Source: Odontocerum albicorne
Lineage: Eukaryota > Arthropoda > Insecta > Trichoptera > Odontoceridae
Reading direction: 5' to 3'
NCBI GenBank assembly: GCA_949825065.1
Contig: OX463838.1
Span: forward strand, 5,930,251 to 5,994,250
Length of the DNA: 64,000 nucleotides
Both the position numbers and the translations under genes were made by a program. This document shows, in pieces, positions 23,693-36,073 of this stretch (position 1 is its first letter; every line of letters starts with the position of its first letter). Below the pieces are notes generated by a model. That model ran no database searches and had not been told where the DNA came from. It worked only from the letters and a program-made list of their open reading frames with translations.

Positions 23693-26244
23693 TTGCTGTA
23701 GTTAAGATTAAGATATTGAACAGATAGGTTATTAATTACGGTGCGACGTCTTTATATCACCCTATTCTTAATTATATTAAATATACACCTATATATCATT
23801 TAAACCTTGATTAATATACACCAGCAGATCGGTAAACGTCTACAATGTATTCGAATCACTGTGTTCAAGAGTAATCCCATTTTCAATTACACGTGGAAGT
23901 GGGCACGTTTTTCGATCGAAATATCTTAACTATTACGTACATATTAAAGAAATTTTTATTTTCATACATTTAATTAAGATTATTTTGCTTTTAAACCAAT
24001 TTTCAATATCAACCGATACCAACATTTTGTAACTAATATATCTTGTTCAACTTCTTGTTTAACACACATATTTTGAAAACTACAATATTTTAATGCAAAC
24101 TTTTGTAGCAATATTTTCCAGCTCCCCATCTTGTTTGCTATGCCTTTTGCAGTCAAAACAAACCCCTCTAAGTGTCACACTAGAAATTGAACATTTCCAC
24201 TATTTGCTTGCTTTGGCTCTCTTTTCCGTTGAACGAACGAGTGAGGCGAAGTATGAATCGATGCTTCAAATGCGGCGGAATCTCATTATGCGTTTGATAT
24301 TCGGGCATTTATATTTTATTTCTTCCGTTGCACATATGACAGTTCAGTATGACTTTCATATGAGTATAATATTTACTTGTATTCAAATATTCTTCTTAAA
24401 TCTACAAGCATAATATAAAGGTTGGTACTATGTTTATGTGAAATATTATTATAAGTAACGAAATAAGAACTAAATGGTTGATGTAATGCAATAAGTTGCT
24501 TGGTAATATATTTGTGATATAAAAAGTTTGCTAAAAACTAAACTATCTAATTTGTCGCATAAGAAGTTTTCAAACGCACATGGTGTTTTTTTTACAACCG
24601 TTTATGTGAGAGCTAAGACTTCTAATATCCACTAAAGCTTAATTATTAGTGATATTTATTTATTTAGCACTTGCGTGCTAAAGATTGTGTAATTAATTGT
24701 AATTAAAGTGCTAATTGATTGCACAAGTGAACAATTCGCGTGTTTATTATATCCTCTTGCAAGCTTTTTCAACAAACCTGATAATTTTTAACAATAAAGT
24801 CCAAAGTTTTAAGCCTGAACTAGTTAGTGTTTATGGATGTATAACTGACAAATGGCCAAGAAATAAACTTATAAGTTATCGTATAATATATAACTAGTAC
24901 ACATAACCACCGAGGTTCATAGTTTCCAACTTGAACAAGTTGTAGCGTGTATGGACAGATACCACCAATGGCCCACGCCCATTTCATGGTTAGGTAATCA
25001 ACAGTTCAAATTTTATAAAACTAGCCTCAGGTTGTATTAAATTTTATTGTCAACTATAGTACAGCCGATAGAAAAAAAATGTTATTTTCTAAAATGAAAA
25101 AAATATTACATATTTATATAACATACCTACATATATACGAGTATATGTGATTATCAAATTTATTTTGAAAGAAAAGAAAAGTCTGCCAGAAATTAAACAA
25201 CGATTAAACACTGTTCACGTAACACTTCAAAGATAGCATCAAACCGTGATATGTGCTCTTATTTGTTCAGCCCAGGAACAAGAACAGGCTCTAATTTTTT
25301 TCAGGTTATAAATTTTTGAACCTTAGTGGTATGGTGTGTTTAAAACAGAAAAAACACTTTAAAATATTATCGAACAATCACAAAAAAGTAGAGAATAAAA
25401 GACGTAAAGATATACAAAACATATTTTTAATATTATCAATGACTTGAAGGGAGAAAGGATAGGAAAAGGAAATATAAGTGCGGAATAGGGAAGCTGCTAC
25501 GGTGAGCCATAAAAGAGATGTAATTATTTTTAATTAATTTTTGAAACAAACTAATGAGGGGGCAATTATTACAACATCCAGTAACTGTTTCCAAAATCTA
25601 ACACTCTAGACCAAAAATTAAGAGAAAAAAGGGGATGAACTAGAAATTCTAATAACTATTGCACCCTAAAAATATTTTTTTATCAATTGGATGAGATTTT
25701 TTAGGAAGTAAATTAATTTAAACTCCTTTTAATAATATTTTTTAATGTACTGTACATTAACTTTACATTCTGAAGATAAAATAACTATACATTTATCTAT
25801 ACTGACAAAGAGCTCCTTATAAAAGGTTTAAAGTTTTAATTATCACGTTTCCCCAACTCAAACATATAACAGTTGGAAAGTTTTCGTAGAAATTATTCGA
25901 ATGACTTAATTTTCCTCGGTACTTTTCTCAAGCGAAGTCACTTTGCTTCGTATAAGTAAATCGACTTCTCGTACAAATAAAACTTTTCTATAAACAAGAT
26001 ACGTAGGAAAGAATAATTGTTACTACAAAACCAATAGGAATAATCTTAAAAGTTTTTTATCTTTATTTTCTTTCCTTTAAATGTATATTTAATGTAAAAA
26101 AAAAGACAAAAACGTTACAGATTTATATTATTAATACAGATTATAATGTTTTGGGTATGCAAACAGTAGTAACTAACTGACTTCCGTTTTGACTTGATAA
26201 TAATTTCTCATCTGATTGTGTGCAACGAGCAACTGCAATTGAAA
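23693..26244. other. 2.5-kb stretch without a recognised gene or element
   Basis: I find no transposon terminus or convincing SINE box here. A 106-codon open frame at 24093-24413 has no recognisable motif and is not supported. Short sequence near 24930-25000 (GAACAAGTTGTAGCGTG) recurs imperfectly at 46240-46310. A short family F-like stretch (GGAAAAGGAAATATAAGTG) lies near 25460. It could contain regulatory or UTR sequence of a distant host gene, which I cannot show. Confidence 0.4.
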
Positions 26245-26395
26245 CATTGTAATTTATTTTTATCAAACACTGTTTATTCCACTTTTTTGTGACCGTATAA
26301 CCCTACCGGTTTCAAGGCTTTCACCTCATCTTCAGGGGAGCACAAACAAGACTTTAAACCTCCACAACGTCACGCCTTAACTATAAACAACAATT
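26245..26395 (-). mobile_element. Penelope-like 3' end fragment
   Basis: Minus-strand copy of the terminal sequence with TAACCCTACCGGTTTCAAGG and GGGGAGCACAAACAAGAC, followed by the extension TTTAAACCTCCACAACGTC that is also seen at 51190. Confidence 0.65.
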
Positions 26396-26426
26396 GAAAC
26401 AGATATAAGCTAAATACGTAAAAAAA

Positions 26427-27440
26427 TAATCATTTTCAGTTTTGACAAATTTTGAAATATTTAGCGGGGTAAGAATTTTCGAGGCCTAGTTGGTGAAACG
26501 CTCGACTTTCACATACGGGAGTTTCGGGTTTGATTATTGATGGTACAAAAAAAATTGGTTTGGTAAAACAGTTCGTTTGGTAGCGAAACTCGCAGCCGCA
26601 AGACATAGTAGTATTGCTTACTCATGTGATGACGAACCGCGAGTTACGTGAGGACTCCAATAGATCTTAGCCTGAATGCTTGATTTATGGTGTCGAAGTT
26701 TGTGATGTATCGCGGCCACGCTCTTAAATTAAAATACAGTGAAATAAAAAAAATATTGAGTAAAAATATTCATCGTCAATTTTGATAAGTTTTGAAACAT
26801 TTAGCGGGGTAACAATTTTCGAGATCTAGTTGGTGAAACGTTCGACTTACACACACGGGAGTTTCGGGTTCGATTACCGATGGTACATAAAATGTATCGG
26901 TTTGGTAAAACAGTTCGTCCGATAGCAAAGCTCGCACCCGCTAGACTTAGAAGTATTGCTTACTCATGTGATGACGAACCGCGAGTTACGTGAGGACTCC
27001 AATAGATCTTAGCCTGAATGCTTGATTTATGGTGTCGAAGTTTGTGATGTATCGCGGCCACGCTCTTAAATTAAAATACAGTGAAATAAAAAAAATATTG
27101 AGTAAAAATATTCATCGTCAATTTTGATAAGTTTTGAAACATTTAGCGGGGTAACAATTTTCGAGATCTAGTTGGTGAAACGTTCGACTTACACACACGG
27201 GAGTTTCGGGTTCGATTACCGATGGTACATAAAATGTATCGGTTTGGTAAAACAGTTCGTCCGATAGCAAAGCTCGCACCCGCTAGACTTAGAAGTATTG
27301 CTTACTCATGTGATGACGAACCGCGAGTTACGTGATGACTCCAACAGATCTTAGCCCGAATGCTTGATTTATGTGGTCGAAGAATATGGTGTCTCCCGGC
27401 CACGTTCTTCAATTAGAATAAAGTGAAATAAAAAATATTG
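26427..27440 (+). repeat. Three-unit tandem of a SINE plus flank (period about 341 bp)
   Basis: Each unit carries a tRNA-like head (TAGTTGGTGAAACG, B box GGGTTCGATTACCGA) and a body ending near CTTAAATTAAAATACAGTG, plus about 80 bp of adjacent sequence with TTAGCGGGGTAACAATTTTC. Units start at about 26461, 26801 and 27143 when measured at TTAGCGGGGT. The first half of unit 2 equals unit 3 and its second half equals unit 1. Confidence 0.9.
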
Positions 27441-28013
27441 ATTTAATGTATATTGTTTTGATATTATTGATACAGCCATTATTAATGGAATTTATGAGGT
27501 TTAATTTAACTTAATATTTGTTTATTAATTATAAAAACGTTTTACTATTCAATGGTAAAAATATTATGAAAATGTAATTTGTAAGTTGTAAGCTTTTCTC
27601 AGTTGAATTTGGTCTTAAACCACAATTTAATCTCTACTACCCCTACTATAAGAGGGTTGTTTAATGATTCAGTTTAATGGCTCATAGATGGCAATAATAT
27701 GAACCGAATTCTCCATCCTCCATTTTGTTCAAACGATCAAATATCACATTTCGCTACGGTATATTGGCTTGTTTGTATTTAAAAGTCTACTAAAAGATGC
27801 TCTCTGTTGTTCAAATAAAAAAAGTAAAATTATTATTTGCCTCATTAAATTATATGACTTGTTGGTAAGTTTTACAACCCAGTGGGTACGGCTTAAATTT
27901 CCGTTCGTACCCATATTTTATTGTAAAAGAGGTCTGAATGGTTTTAACTTAAGACCTGTTTGGCAAATTTTTAAGTAGATTCCCACAAAGCGATAAACTT
28001 TATAAGTTGTACT
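27441..28013. other. No gene recognised
   Basis: A+T-rich sequence. A 69-codon open frame at 27769-27978 has no recognisable motif. Confidence 0.4.
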
Positions 28014-28916
28014 ATCATCACCATCATCATCAGCCTGTACCCATCCACTGCAGGATGTAGGCCTCTCCAAGTTGTCTCCACAAAATCCTGTCCTTGGCAC
28101 ATTGCTGCCACATAATACCTGCATGCTTACGTATTTCGTCCACCCAGCGCGCCTTAGGTCTTCTTACAGGCCTTTTTATACCTATTGGGTACCACTGGAT
28201 TACTTCATACGTCCAACGATGGTCTGTTGCTCGGGCGATATGTCCAGCCCACTTCCACTTGAGTCTTTTTGCAACCTCTATAACATCTTCAACCTTTGTT
28301 TGGGCTCGTATCCACTCATTACGTTTTCGGTCTCTTCTGTTATAACCTAGCATGCACCTCTCCATGCTGCGTTGTGTTGTTTGGAGCTTTTGTAACATTC
28401 GCACCGATAAAGTCCAAGTCTCGCATCCATATGTTAGTACTGGCAAGATGCATTGGTTAAATACCTTCCGTTTGAGGCAGATTGGGAGCTTGCTCTTGAA
28501 GATGTAGTTTAGTCGTGCAAAGGAACTCCAAGCTAGTTTTGATCTTCTATTTATTTCATTTAAAGTACAGTCTTCAAATGTAATACTTTGTCCTAAGTAG
28601 ATATATTGTTGGACTTGTTCTAGCTGTGTACCGTCCACCTGGATAGTTGTGGCATCAGCAAAGCGATTTAACATATATTTTGTTTTATCAATATTCATTT
28701 TTAAACCTGCTAATTTGCTTGCCTCCGCTAATTCCAGTATTTGGCTCTGCAGTTCCTCAGGACGTGTAGCGAAGGTAATAATATCATCTGCAAATCTAAG
28801 GTGGCTCAGATATGAACCATTAACGCAGATTCCTTTATTTTCCCATTCAAGTTTTTTGAACACATCCTCCAGGGTAGCGTTGAATAATTTTGGCGAGATG
28901 GTATCGCCCTGTTGTA
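28014..28916 (-). pseudogene. RTE-like LINE ORF2, C-terminal half, open frame
   Basis: A minus-strand frame of 360 codons (stop at 28030) is open. Only its part from about residue 67 is element-derived; upstream is unrelated genomic sequence read through. It contains QQGDTISPKLF, the catalytic-site motif SHLRFADDI (FADD at residues 107-110), the thumb-like KMNIDKTKYML, then YGCETWTLSVRM and KWKWAGHIARATDHRW. This is a reverse transcriptase half followed by an RTE-type C-terminus. The first catalytic Asp motif and the endonuclease are lost by 5' truncation. The 3' end is a GATGATGATGG microsatellite, as in RTE elements. The intact frame suggests recent insertion. Confidence 0.9.
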
Positions 28917-29340
28917 CTATACTATTACATATATAACAAAAGTTAATCATAAAAAGGGACAAACTGAATATTGAAAATTGAAGATACAGCAAAGAGTTTT
29001 TGTATCTCAACTGAGTGTGGGTATACAATATATCACATGAATATTTTAGTATGAATAACTTGGGTGTGTGGTATTGCATCATTTGCTCATACTGAAGCAT
29101 AAACATGTTCAAATAAATGTTTCATTTGGATTTTTGGTGTGTTTTTTATCGAAACTTATTTGCAAAAATACGAGGGTCCACAGAACATAGTTGGAAAAAA
29201 ACTGCTTTTGAAACATTTAACACAGAGCAAAGAACAAGAAGGTAAAACCATCGGCGTCTTCTAGAAATGTAATTATTTTGGTTTTATTGCAATATGAAGA
29301 ACGTTATGTCGTGTAATAATAAGAATACTTAATATGAAAA
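28917..29340. other. No gene recognised
   Basis: Sequence upstream of the truncated LINE; nothing assignable. Confidence 0.4.
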
Positions 29341-29436
29341 TTTATATAACCCCACTTAGAGAGCACTCTTCTCAAAAGCGCTCAAAAATTTATATAACCC
29401 CGCTTAGAGAGCACTCTTCTCAAAAGCGCTCAAACA
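29341..29436. repeat. 48-bp duplication
   Basis: Two tandem copies of a 48-bp unit containing CTTAGAGAGCACTCTTCTCA, differing at one position (CCCCAC versus CCCCGC). Confidence 0.9.
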
Positions 29437-29661
29437 TTTAAACAAGTGTAATATACAGAGAATATATTGTAAAAATAATAATATATTTGTCTTAAAAACT
29501 CTTTTTCTTAACTACAATATTTTAGTAATATAAAATCGACATAACATTATTGTTTTGCATTACACTTTCGTTGTATACAGTGCAGCCTGGTAATACCCTC
29601 CAACTATCAAGAAATATGTTTAAGAGTACTTAAGTGAAAACCGGACTGGAATCCTTCTTAA

Positions 29662-30319
29662 CCTTTCCCTTCCTGTGATAAAAAAAATCCGCCGTTCCGG
29701 TGCTGTGTATTCAATACACATCAGTACACATGTAAAAATGAGCGATTTGAAATCGGAAAAATAAGAATATTCATAGCCAATCGCTTAAATTAATTAAATT
29801 TGAAGTCAAAAGTGATAATTGAAATTTAAATGCTGCAAAAACATTAAAAAAATATCGGCTGACGTTCACAAAACGGGCAAAGCGACCACCTCAAATCGAT
29901 GACCTAGAGCTACTAAAAGTTGAGACGGACTCACACTGTACTATATATGTTATACATCGAAGGAAGAAACACAACTGCAAACTGATATTGTATTTCTTGT
30001 GTTCCCATATACCGAAGTAAAGTGACACGTAAATAGCGTCGCTACCTCACCCTTGTGATTTTTTAGAATGAATATACCGACGTCACACACTAGTACACAT
30101 TTGATAGTATCGGTGAATTAATTCCCGATTTGCACAAAATATCTGTGATGTGGCCGATAAGTGCTAATTGTTATTATTGTAATATTATTTTTTCATTCGA
30201 TGCGTAAATGTATTACGGAGGAATACCTAAAATCTGAACCCAGTATTTGTTATATTTATAGAGATATTACATTTTTTAGAAGCAATGTGTACTAGTTACA
30301 CATCACAGGGAAGGAAGAG
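29662..30319 (-). mobile_element. TTAA-flanked MITE, copy 5 (subfamily I)
   Basis: TTAA at 29658-29661 and 30320-30323; 658 bp; reverse orientation relative to copies 1, 4 and 7. It contains an extra internal segment with CGAAGGAAGAAACA that is also in copy 7. Confidence 0.85.
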
Positions 30320-30324
30320 TTAAA

Positions 30325-30440
30325 AAAAATCTGGATTCCAGCAGGAATCGAACCCTCAATCTCCGAGATAGGATACAAGCGGCTTACCAACTGAACCTTG
30401 GAGGTCGTCTTGAATGTCTTGAATAAAATAAATAACAATA
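30325..30440 (-). repeat. tRNA-headed SINE fragment
   Basis: On the minus strand, GACCTCCAAGGTTCAGTTGG precedes a B box GAGGGTTCGATTCCTGCTGG and CCAGATTTTTT, as in the SINE at 41919. Confidence 0.65.
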
Positions 30441-31378
30441 TCTTGAAAAAAACCTATTTTAATACTATTTTTTTAATTCTCATGATCGATGATTTTTTTT
30501 AATTATTTATTTTACATTGGACACAGTTTGGCCCCATCACATAAAATAATAAGAACAATTTTCATTAATTGACGTGTCCCCCGCGGGGAGCACAAACGCC
30601 TGTGATCTGACGACAATCCAAGTTTCAAATCACAAATACTTAAAAAAAATGACACAAAACCGGAATAAAAATTGAACTAAAATTTAAAATAATCTTTATT
30701 CTAGCGATATCTCTGAAAACCTTGTCAAATAATATATTAGTTTGTGAGATATTGTTGAATAAACAGAGCGCCGAATTTTTTTGGTTTCTCAATATTTCCA
30801 GCATTAACGACCTGTCGCGCGGATCGAGTCCCGCGATGAGTCTCTCTTACGTAAATAAACATTACTAAGTCTCTCTTACGTAAATAAACATTACTAGTGC
30901 TATATGCATTTGATTAGGTGAATGTCATGAAACATTGATTTGATCGTAGCATTCCTTTGTTTATTTTACGTAATGTTTAGTTTATCTCCTTTATTTAATG
31001 AGACTCCTTAAGAGTAATGACTATTATTTATTATCAGAAAATTACTTGAGTGTCATGTTTACTTGGTGTTGTAATCAAATATCAGTGGTTCTATACAAAA
31101 TATGTGTTTAAACTTAGAAATTAAAAAACGCTGAAATTGTGCCGCGCACAGGATTCGTGGAATTTGATTTTTAACGCGGTGAACAGGTTAAAGTCTAAAC
31201 ATAATATTTATAAGTAATAAAAACAGGGAAAATATTTCTCGTGTGTCCCTGCGAAGTGGGTCATGTTGACAAAGCTTATTAGGGAGTTCAATACCCACTT
31301 TATCTTCCGAGGTATGGAAGATATTGATATCGGAAAACTCATTCAACAAGGTTATTGTGTATACGAGTGATGATGCTT
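30441..31378. other. Mostly unassigned; small duplication
   Basis: A tandem duplication of about 31 bp (GTCTCTCTTACGTAAATAAA) lies at about 30838-30897. Just before it, CGGATCGAGTCCCGCGATG at about 30820 is B-box-like and may be another degenerate SINE head. Nothing else is supported. Confidence 0.45.
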
Positions 31379-31382
31379 TTAA

Positions 31383-32002
31383 CCTTTCCTTCCCTGTGTT
31401 GGGTATCTTCTACACGTTGCTTCTAATAACTATCAATATCTCTATAAATATTATAAATACAAGGTTAACATTTTAGGTATTCCTCCATAATATATTTACG
31501 CATTGATTTAAAAAATAATATTAACAATAATCAGAATTTATCGACTACATCGAGGTGTTTTGTAAAGATCAAAAACTAATTCGCATTTAAACGCTGCGAG
31601 TGCCTCGTCTTGACGATAGGTGAATAGTATGCGGGAAGCGCGACACTATATTCGCATCTCACTCTTGCATACTAGACTGAATTGCGAGAACCTGAATTGC
31701 CTCAACGCCGCAAGCATATGCGTAAGCGCCGGGGTATGCGACTGTATTCCCCGCCGCTAGTAGCTTCTAAGCTTGCAAATAGGTTGGATGTACGCCCGTT
31801 CCGTGAGCGGTGCCAGATGGTTTTTTTATGTTTTCAGCAAATAAATCTCAATTATTATAATTTTTAACTTCAATTATAATTAATTAAGGGGATTATCTAT
31901 GAAGGTTCTTATTTTTCCGATTTAAAATCGCTAATTTTTGATTGCGTACTCACTACCCAACGCCGGAGCGCGCGTTTCATTTTTATCACCGTAAGGGAAG
32001 GG
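31383..32002 (+). mobile_element. TTAA-flanked MITE, copy 6 (subfamily II)
   Basis: TTAA at 31379-31382 and 32003-32006; 620 bp; a close match to copies 2 and 3. A 61-codon open frame inside (31682-31867) is chance. Confidence 0.85.
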
Positions 32003-32111
32003 TTAACATTTCAGTTGGTAAATACGCTGCCGAGAACGATCTTTAATCTCGGTGACGTAAATTATAGAGCTATGAAACATAGGTTGGTCAAGCATCAAAG
32101 TGTATGCTTAA

Positions 32112-32746
32112 CCCTTCCTTCCCTGTGATGTGTAACTAGTACACATTACTTCGAAAAACTTTAATATCTATATAAATATAATAAATACTGGGTTCAGATA
32201 TTAGGTTTTCCTCCGTAATACATTTACGCATTGAATGAAAAAATAATATTTATAATAATTAGCAGTTATCGGCCACATCATAGAAAATTTGTGAAAATCG
32301 GGAATAAATTCACCAATACAATCAAACGTGTGCCAGTGTATGACGTATGTATATTCATTCTAAAAACCGCTATGGGTGAGGAAGCGACGCTAATCACGTC
32401 TCACTCACTCTTACTCTACTTCGGTATATGAGAACGCAAGAAATAGAATCTCAGTTCGCAGTTGTTTCTTCCTTCGAAGTATAATATGCATAGTGTTACT
32501 GTTCCGAGTCCCGTCTCAGTAGCTTGCGGGGTGGTCTCTTCGCCCGTTTTGTGAACGTCGGCCGATGTTTTTTCATGTTTTCAGCAATTAAATCTCAATT
32601 ATTATCACTTTTGACTTCAAACTTAATTAATTTAAGCGATTGGCTATGAATATTTTTTTTTTCGATTTTAAATCGTTCATTTTTACATGTGTATTGAATA
32701 CACAGCACCGGAACGCTTGATTTTTTTTAGCACCAGAATGGAAAGG
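32112..32746 (+). mobile_element. TTAA-flanked MITE, copy 7 (subfamily I)
   Basis: Left TTAA at 32108-32111; the right target copy has decayed to TTTA (32747-32750). 635 bp. It shows the uninterrupted TA site used by the 215-bp MITE nested in copy 1. Confidence 0.8.
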
Positions 32747-32784
32747 TTTACGATTATTTTCTGCCAGCAAATTAGTAGATCTCT

Positions 32785-34095
32785 TAATAAGTAAATATCT
32801 TAACAATAAGGGAGACACCAGGAAGTGCGGCAATTATAGGGGGATAAAGCTTATATCCCACACCATGAAAATATACGAGAGGATTATCAACACCCGGATA
32901 AGGAATGTTGTCAATATTCACGACGATCAATGCGGCTTCGTGTCGGAAAAATCAACTATAGATGCAATTCAAACAGTCAGAATCCTAGTCGAAAAATATC
33001 GAGATACCAAAAAAGACCTACACATGGTATTTATAGACCTGAAAAAGACATTCGACATGGTACCCCGAAGCCTGATTTGGGCAGCACTGATATCTCATGA
33101 CGTACTGGAAGGATATGTGCTTACCATACAAAATATGTATACCAATGGGAACACAAGTAAGATGCATGTCGGGAATATCACATGAATTTCCAATTAAGTA
33201 ACTAGTGGAGGTGCACCAAGGATCTGTCCTCAGTCCACTGCTGTTCCTAATTGCCGTGAATTATCTAACAAATCATGAAATGAACGGTATCCTTAAGACT
33301 ATGCTGTTTGCAGATGATGTAGCACTGATCTCAGATAACCATTGTGAGTTGCAGAGCAGCTTGGAGAGATGGAGAAAGATCCTGAAAAAAAACCGCTTAA
33401 AAATTCGTAGGAAAAAGACAGAATATCTGTACCTGCCATTTGAAGACTCAAATGTCACAACTCCTTCAACGCAACGGGATGGGGAAATATTAGCCGGCTG
33501 TGACTCTTTTAAATACCTGGGCTCACTAATTTACAAAGACGGAGGGTGCGCCGCGGATGACCATAGAATAAGTGTGGGATGGATGAAATTCAGATCGGTA
33601 ACTTGTGTGACCCAAAAATGCCTATAAAACTGAAAGGAAAGGTATACTAGACTATTGTTAGACCCGCAATTATGTATAGCTCACAATGCTGGACTATGTA
33701 TAGCTCCTACTCTAGGTAACTTGAAACAGCAGAAATGCGAATGCTTAGGTGGTTGACACGAGTATCACTGAAAGATAAAATTAAGAGCTCACGCATTCGT
33801 GGTAGCCTGGGGTCACTGACATACATAGTAAGCGGGGAGAGCGACAGCTGAGATGGTACGGGCACATAGGATACCACCAGACCATAATGTAAATCAGGCA
33901 ATCCAATCTTCCTCGACAGCCGTCCAGAGTAAGACCGAAGAACTCCTGGATGACTCAATGCTCCAAAATCCTGCAGAGAAACGGCCTAGATGAAACGACA
34001 TCCAGAACCGAAGAATATACAGCCTGAGAACGAGAAGAGCCGACCCCAACAGCCTACCTAGGCAATGAGTTGGGACAGTGCCAAGAAGAAGATAA
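32785..34095 (+). pseudogene. RTE-like LINE ORF2 remnant (family H, copy 1)
   Basis: Begins with reverse-transcriptase motif sequence GDTRKCGNYRGIKLISHTMK, followed by FIDLKKTFDMVP (first catalytic Asp) in one frame to the stop near 33183. A frameshift leads into VHQGSVLSPLLF and TMLFADDVALISD (catalytic FADD) to a stop at 33625. Beyond that, the C-terminal region is broken by stops and shifts (about 33640-34095). The endonuclease is missing. It belongs to the same family as 35566-36010, which preserves the C-terminus in frame. Confidence 0.85.
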
Positions 34096-34345
34096 ACATA
34101 GATCTCTTCTTACGCTTTAGATGTAATATCCCATGCTACTCAATAAAAATGTGGGATAGAGGCATCGGTGAAAACCATACTCTTTTAAGTAAAAGGTATT
34201 GTAGAAATAGTTTACGTTCTTGCTCAACTAACGGGGAATTCTGGATTTCTCTCGGGTCCCATATGATAATGCTGCACTCAAATCAACTGCCATCCAATAA
34301 ATTATAAAGAAATTTTAAAACAGCGCCGCTATCATTGCTCTAGAG

Positions 34346-34820
34346 CAAGAGTTCGCAAAGTGGTCTATATCGACCAACTGGGGTCGATTTGATTTTTCTA
34401 GGGGTCGATAGTTTCAATATAAAAATTTGGGGGTCAACGACAGCAAAAATAGACCCCCTTGTTTCTGCTATTTGTTTGTTACTTCAAAATATCTATGATT
34501 CCAATAGGTACCTAATTTAGAAGTTAAATAATTAAAAAAAAACACTGTTTTGATAAAAACACGTTACATATTAAACTTGTGAACGAAAAAGTTAAATAAA
34601 TGTTGCTCAAGATAATGCCATAATCCGTAGTCTTTTTATCTTTTTTAATCCTTAATTACGAGTGATTAAAACGAAAATTTTGATATCTAGTGAAATATTT
34701 AATATCGACTACTGTACAAACTTATTAATTTGAGTAAGTAAAGTAAATGACTAGGGGGTCAACGGTTTTAAAAGTTTTTGGCAAAGGAGTCTGCGGCACA
34801 AAAAAGTTTGGGAACTCTTG
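34346..34820. mobile_element. hAT-type MITE
   Basis: Terminal inverted repeats CAAGAGTTCGCAAA and, inward from the right, CAAGAGTTCCCAAA are flanked by an 8-bp duplication, CTCTAGAG (34338-34345) and CTCTAAAG (34821-34828), with one mismatch. An 8-bp target duplication and a CA-G-G-type terminus are characteristic of the hAT superfamily. 475 bp, A+T-rich core, no coding capacity. The GGGGTCGATTTGA and GGGGGTCAACG motifs lie subterminally. Confidence 0.85.
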
Positions 34821-34828
34821 CTCTAAAG

Positions 34829-35565
34829 ACTTATCACAAATCTCCAAACTTTATTGGCAGATAAACACGTACTCTCAATAAAATCACTAAATATATATTT
34901 ACTGTTGAACATGATGCTAAAGTAATTGATAGCGTCGACACGCACGATGAGCTGACCATAGGTTAAATATGCGTATCTTAAGTGCCGCTGGGTCCCAGCT
35001 CTTGAAAAAGTCATGAACTTACATTTATACAATAAATATAGAAGGCGAGCTTATTGGTCTCACTTCGCTTCTAGACACCATTCAAATAAATCTTGGGTTA
35101 TCAATTTATTCACGAAACATAAATTTTACGAACCCTAGAAATTGTGATCAGGTTTTGACGTTTTTTTTCGAAAGTTTATCATCAAACTCTGTATTAAATG
35201 GGTTAGGATTTTTTTTTCTGTTGGCTCTACATCGAATAAAGAATGAAATATTATAATGGTAAAAATAAAATATTATAATTTTGTTTATTGTGTAACCTGG
35301 TGGACAATTTGTCATGTGCTAATATCTTTGAACCAACCAAAAAGGTGTTGTCTTAAAACTCTTTAAGTGCTGAATAAAATTTCATAAAAGTTAAAGTTAT
35401 AATTGCGATTTTATATATGTATATACTCGTAGTTATTATCTGCTGCATCTATATTCACCTTCAGAATTAAAACTTAAAATTCTATTTTTAATTTAAAAAG
35501 GTAATAAAGATAAAAAAGGGCGAAAAAAATTTTTTTTTGAGAACCATTTTATTAAAATTAGTAAA
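34829..35565. other. No gene recognised
   Basis: A+T-rich sequence between two LINE fragments of one family. No supported feature. Confidence 0.4.
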
Positions 35566-36010
35566 AATATGGCTCCGAATGCTGGACGATGTATAACTCT
35601 TACTCTAGGCAACTAGAAACTGCTGAAATGCGCATGCTAAGATGGTCAGCTGATGTGTCCCTAAGAGACAAAATAAAAAGCTCACGCATTCGTGGAAGCC
35701 TAGGTGTTACAGACATCAACAGTAAGATGGATGAGAGGCGATTGAGATGGTATGGGCAAGTTGGACGCAGAGCACCCGATCACATTGTTAACCAGGCAAT
35801 CTCCATGGATCTTCCTCGAATAATAACCAAAGGAAAACCAAAGAATGCATGGGTGATGCAAAAAGATAACCTGATGCAGAGGCACGACCTGGGGAACGTA
35901 GTCCGGGGCAGAAGAGCATACAACCTGAGGACGAGGAGAGCTGACCCCAACAGTATTCGCAGACAGTCAGTTGGGGTGGAGCCAGGGATAAGTAAAAAAT
36001 AAAGACCATA
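35566..36010 (+). pseudogene. RTE-like LINE ORF2 C-terminus (family H, copy 2)
   Basis: The frame is open from YGSECWTMYNSYSRQLETAE (about 35567) through RLRWYGQVGRRAPDHIV and RTRRADPN to the stop at 36000-36002. It is the C-terminal region of the same LINE as 32785-34095 and lacks polymerase and endonuclease. The frame is undamaged although truncated, in contrast with the decayed neighbour. Confidence 0.8.
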
Positions 36011-36073
36011 CAATTTTCCGGGATTTGTCTGAAAATAAAATATAAGAAATATATTTTTCAAATAATTTTTTTT

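Noticed and set aside
24093..24413. 106-codon open frame as a host gene
   Set aside because: No recognisable domain, no splice or repeat context, and length within chance for this composition.
31682..31867. 61-codon frame rich in Arg
   Set aside because: Inside a non-coding TTAA MITE; the corresponding region of copy 3 has a different product.
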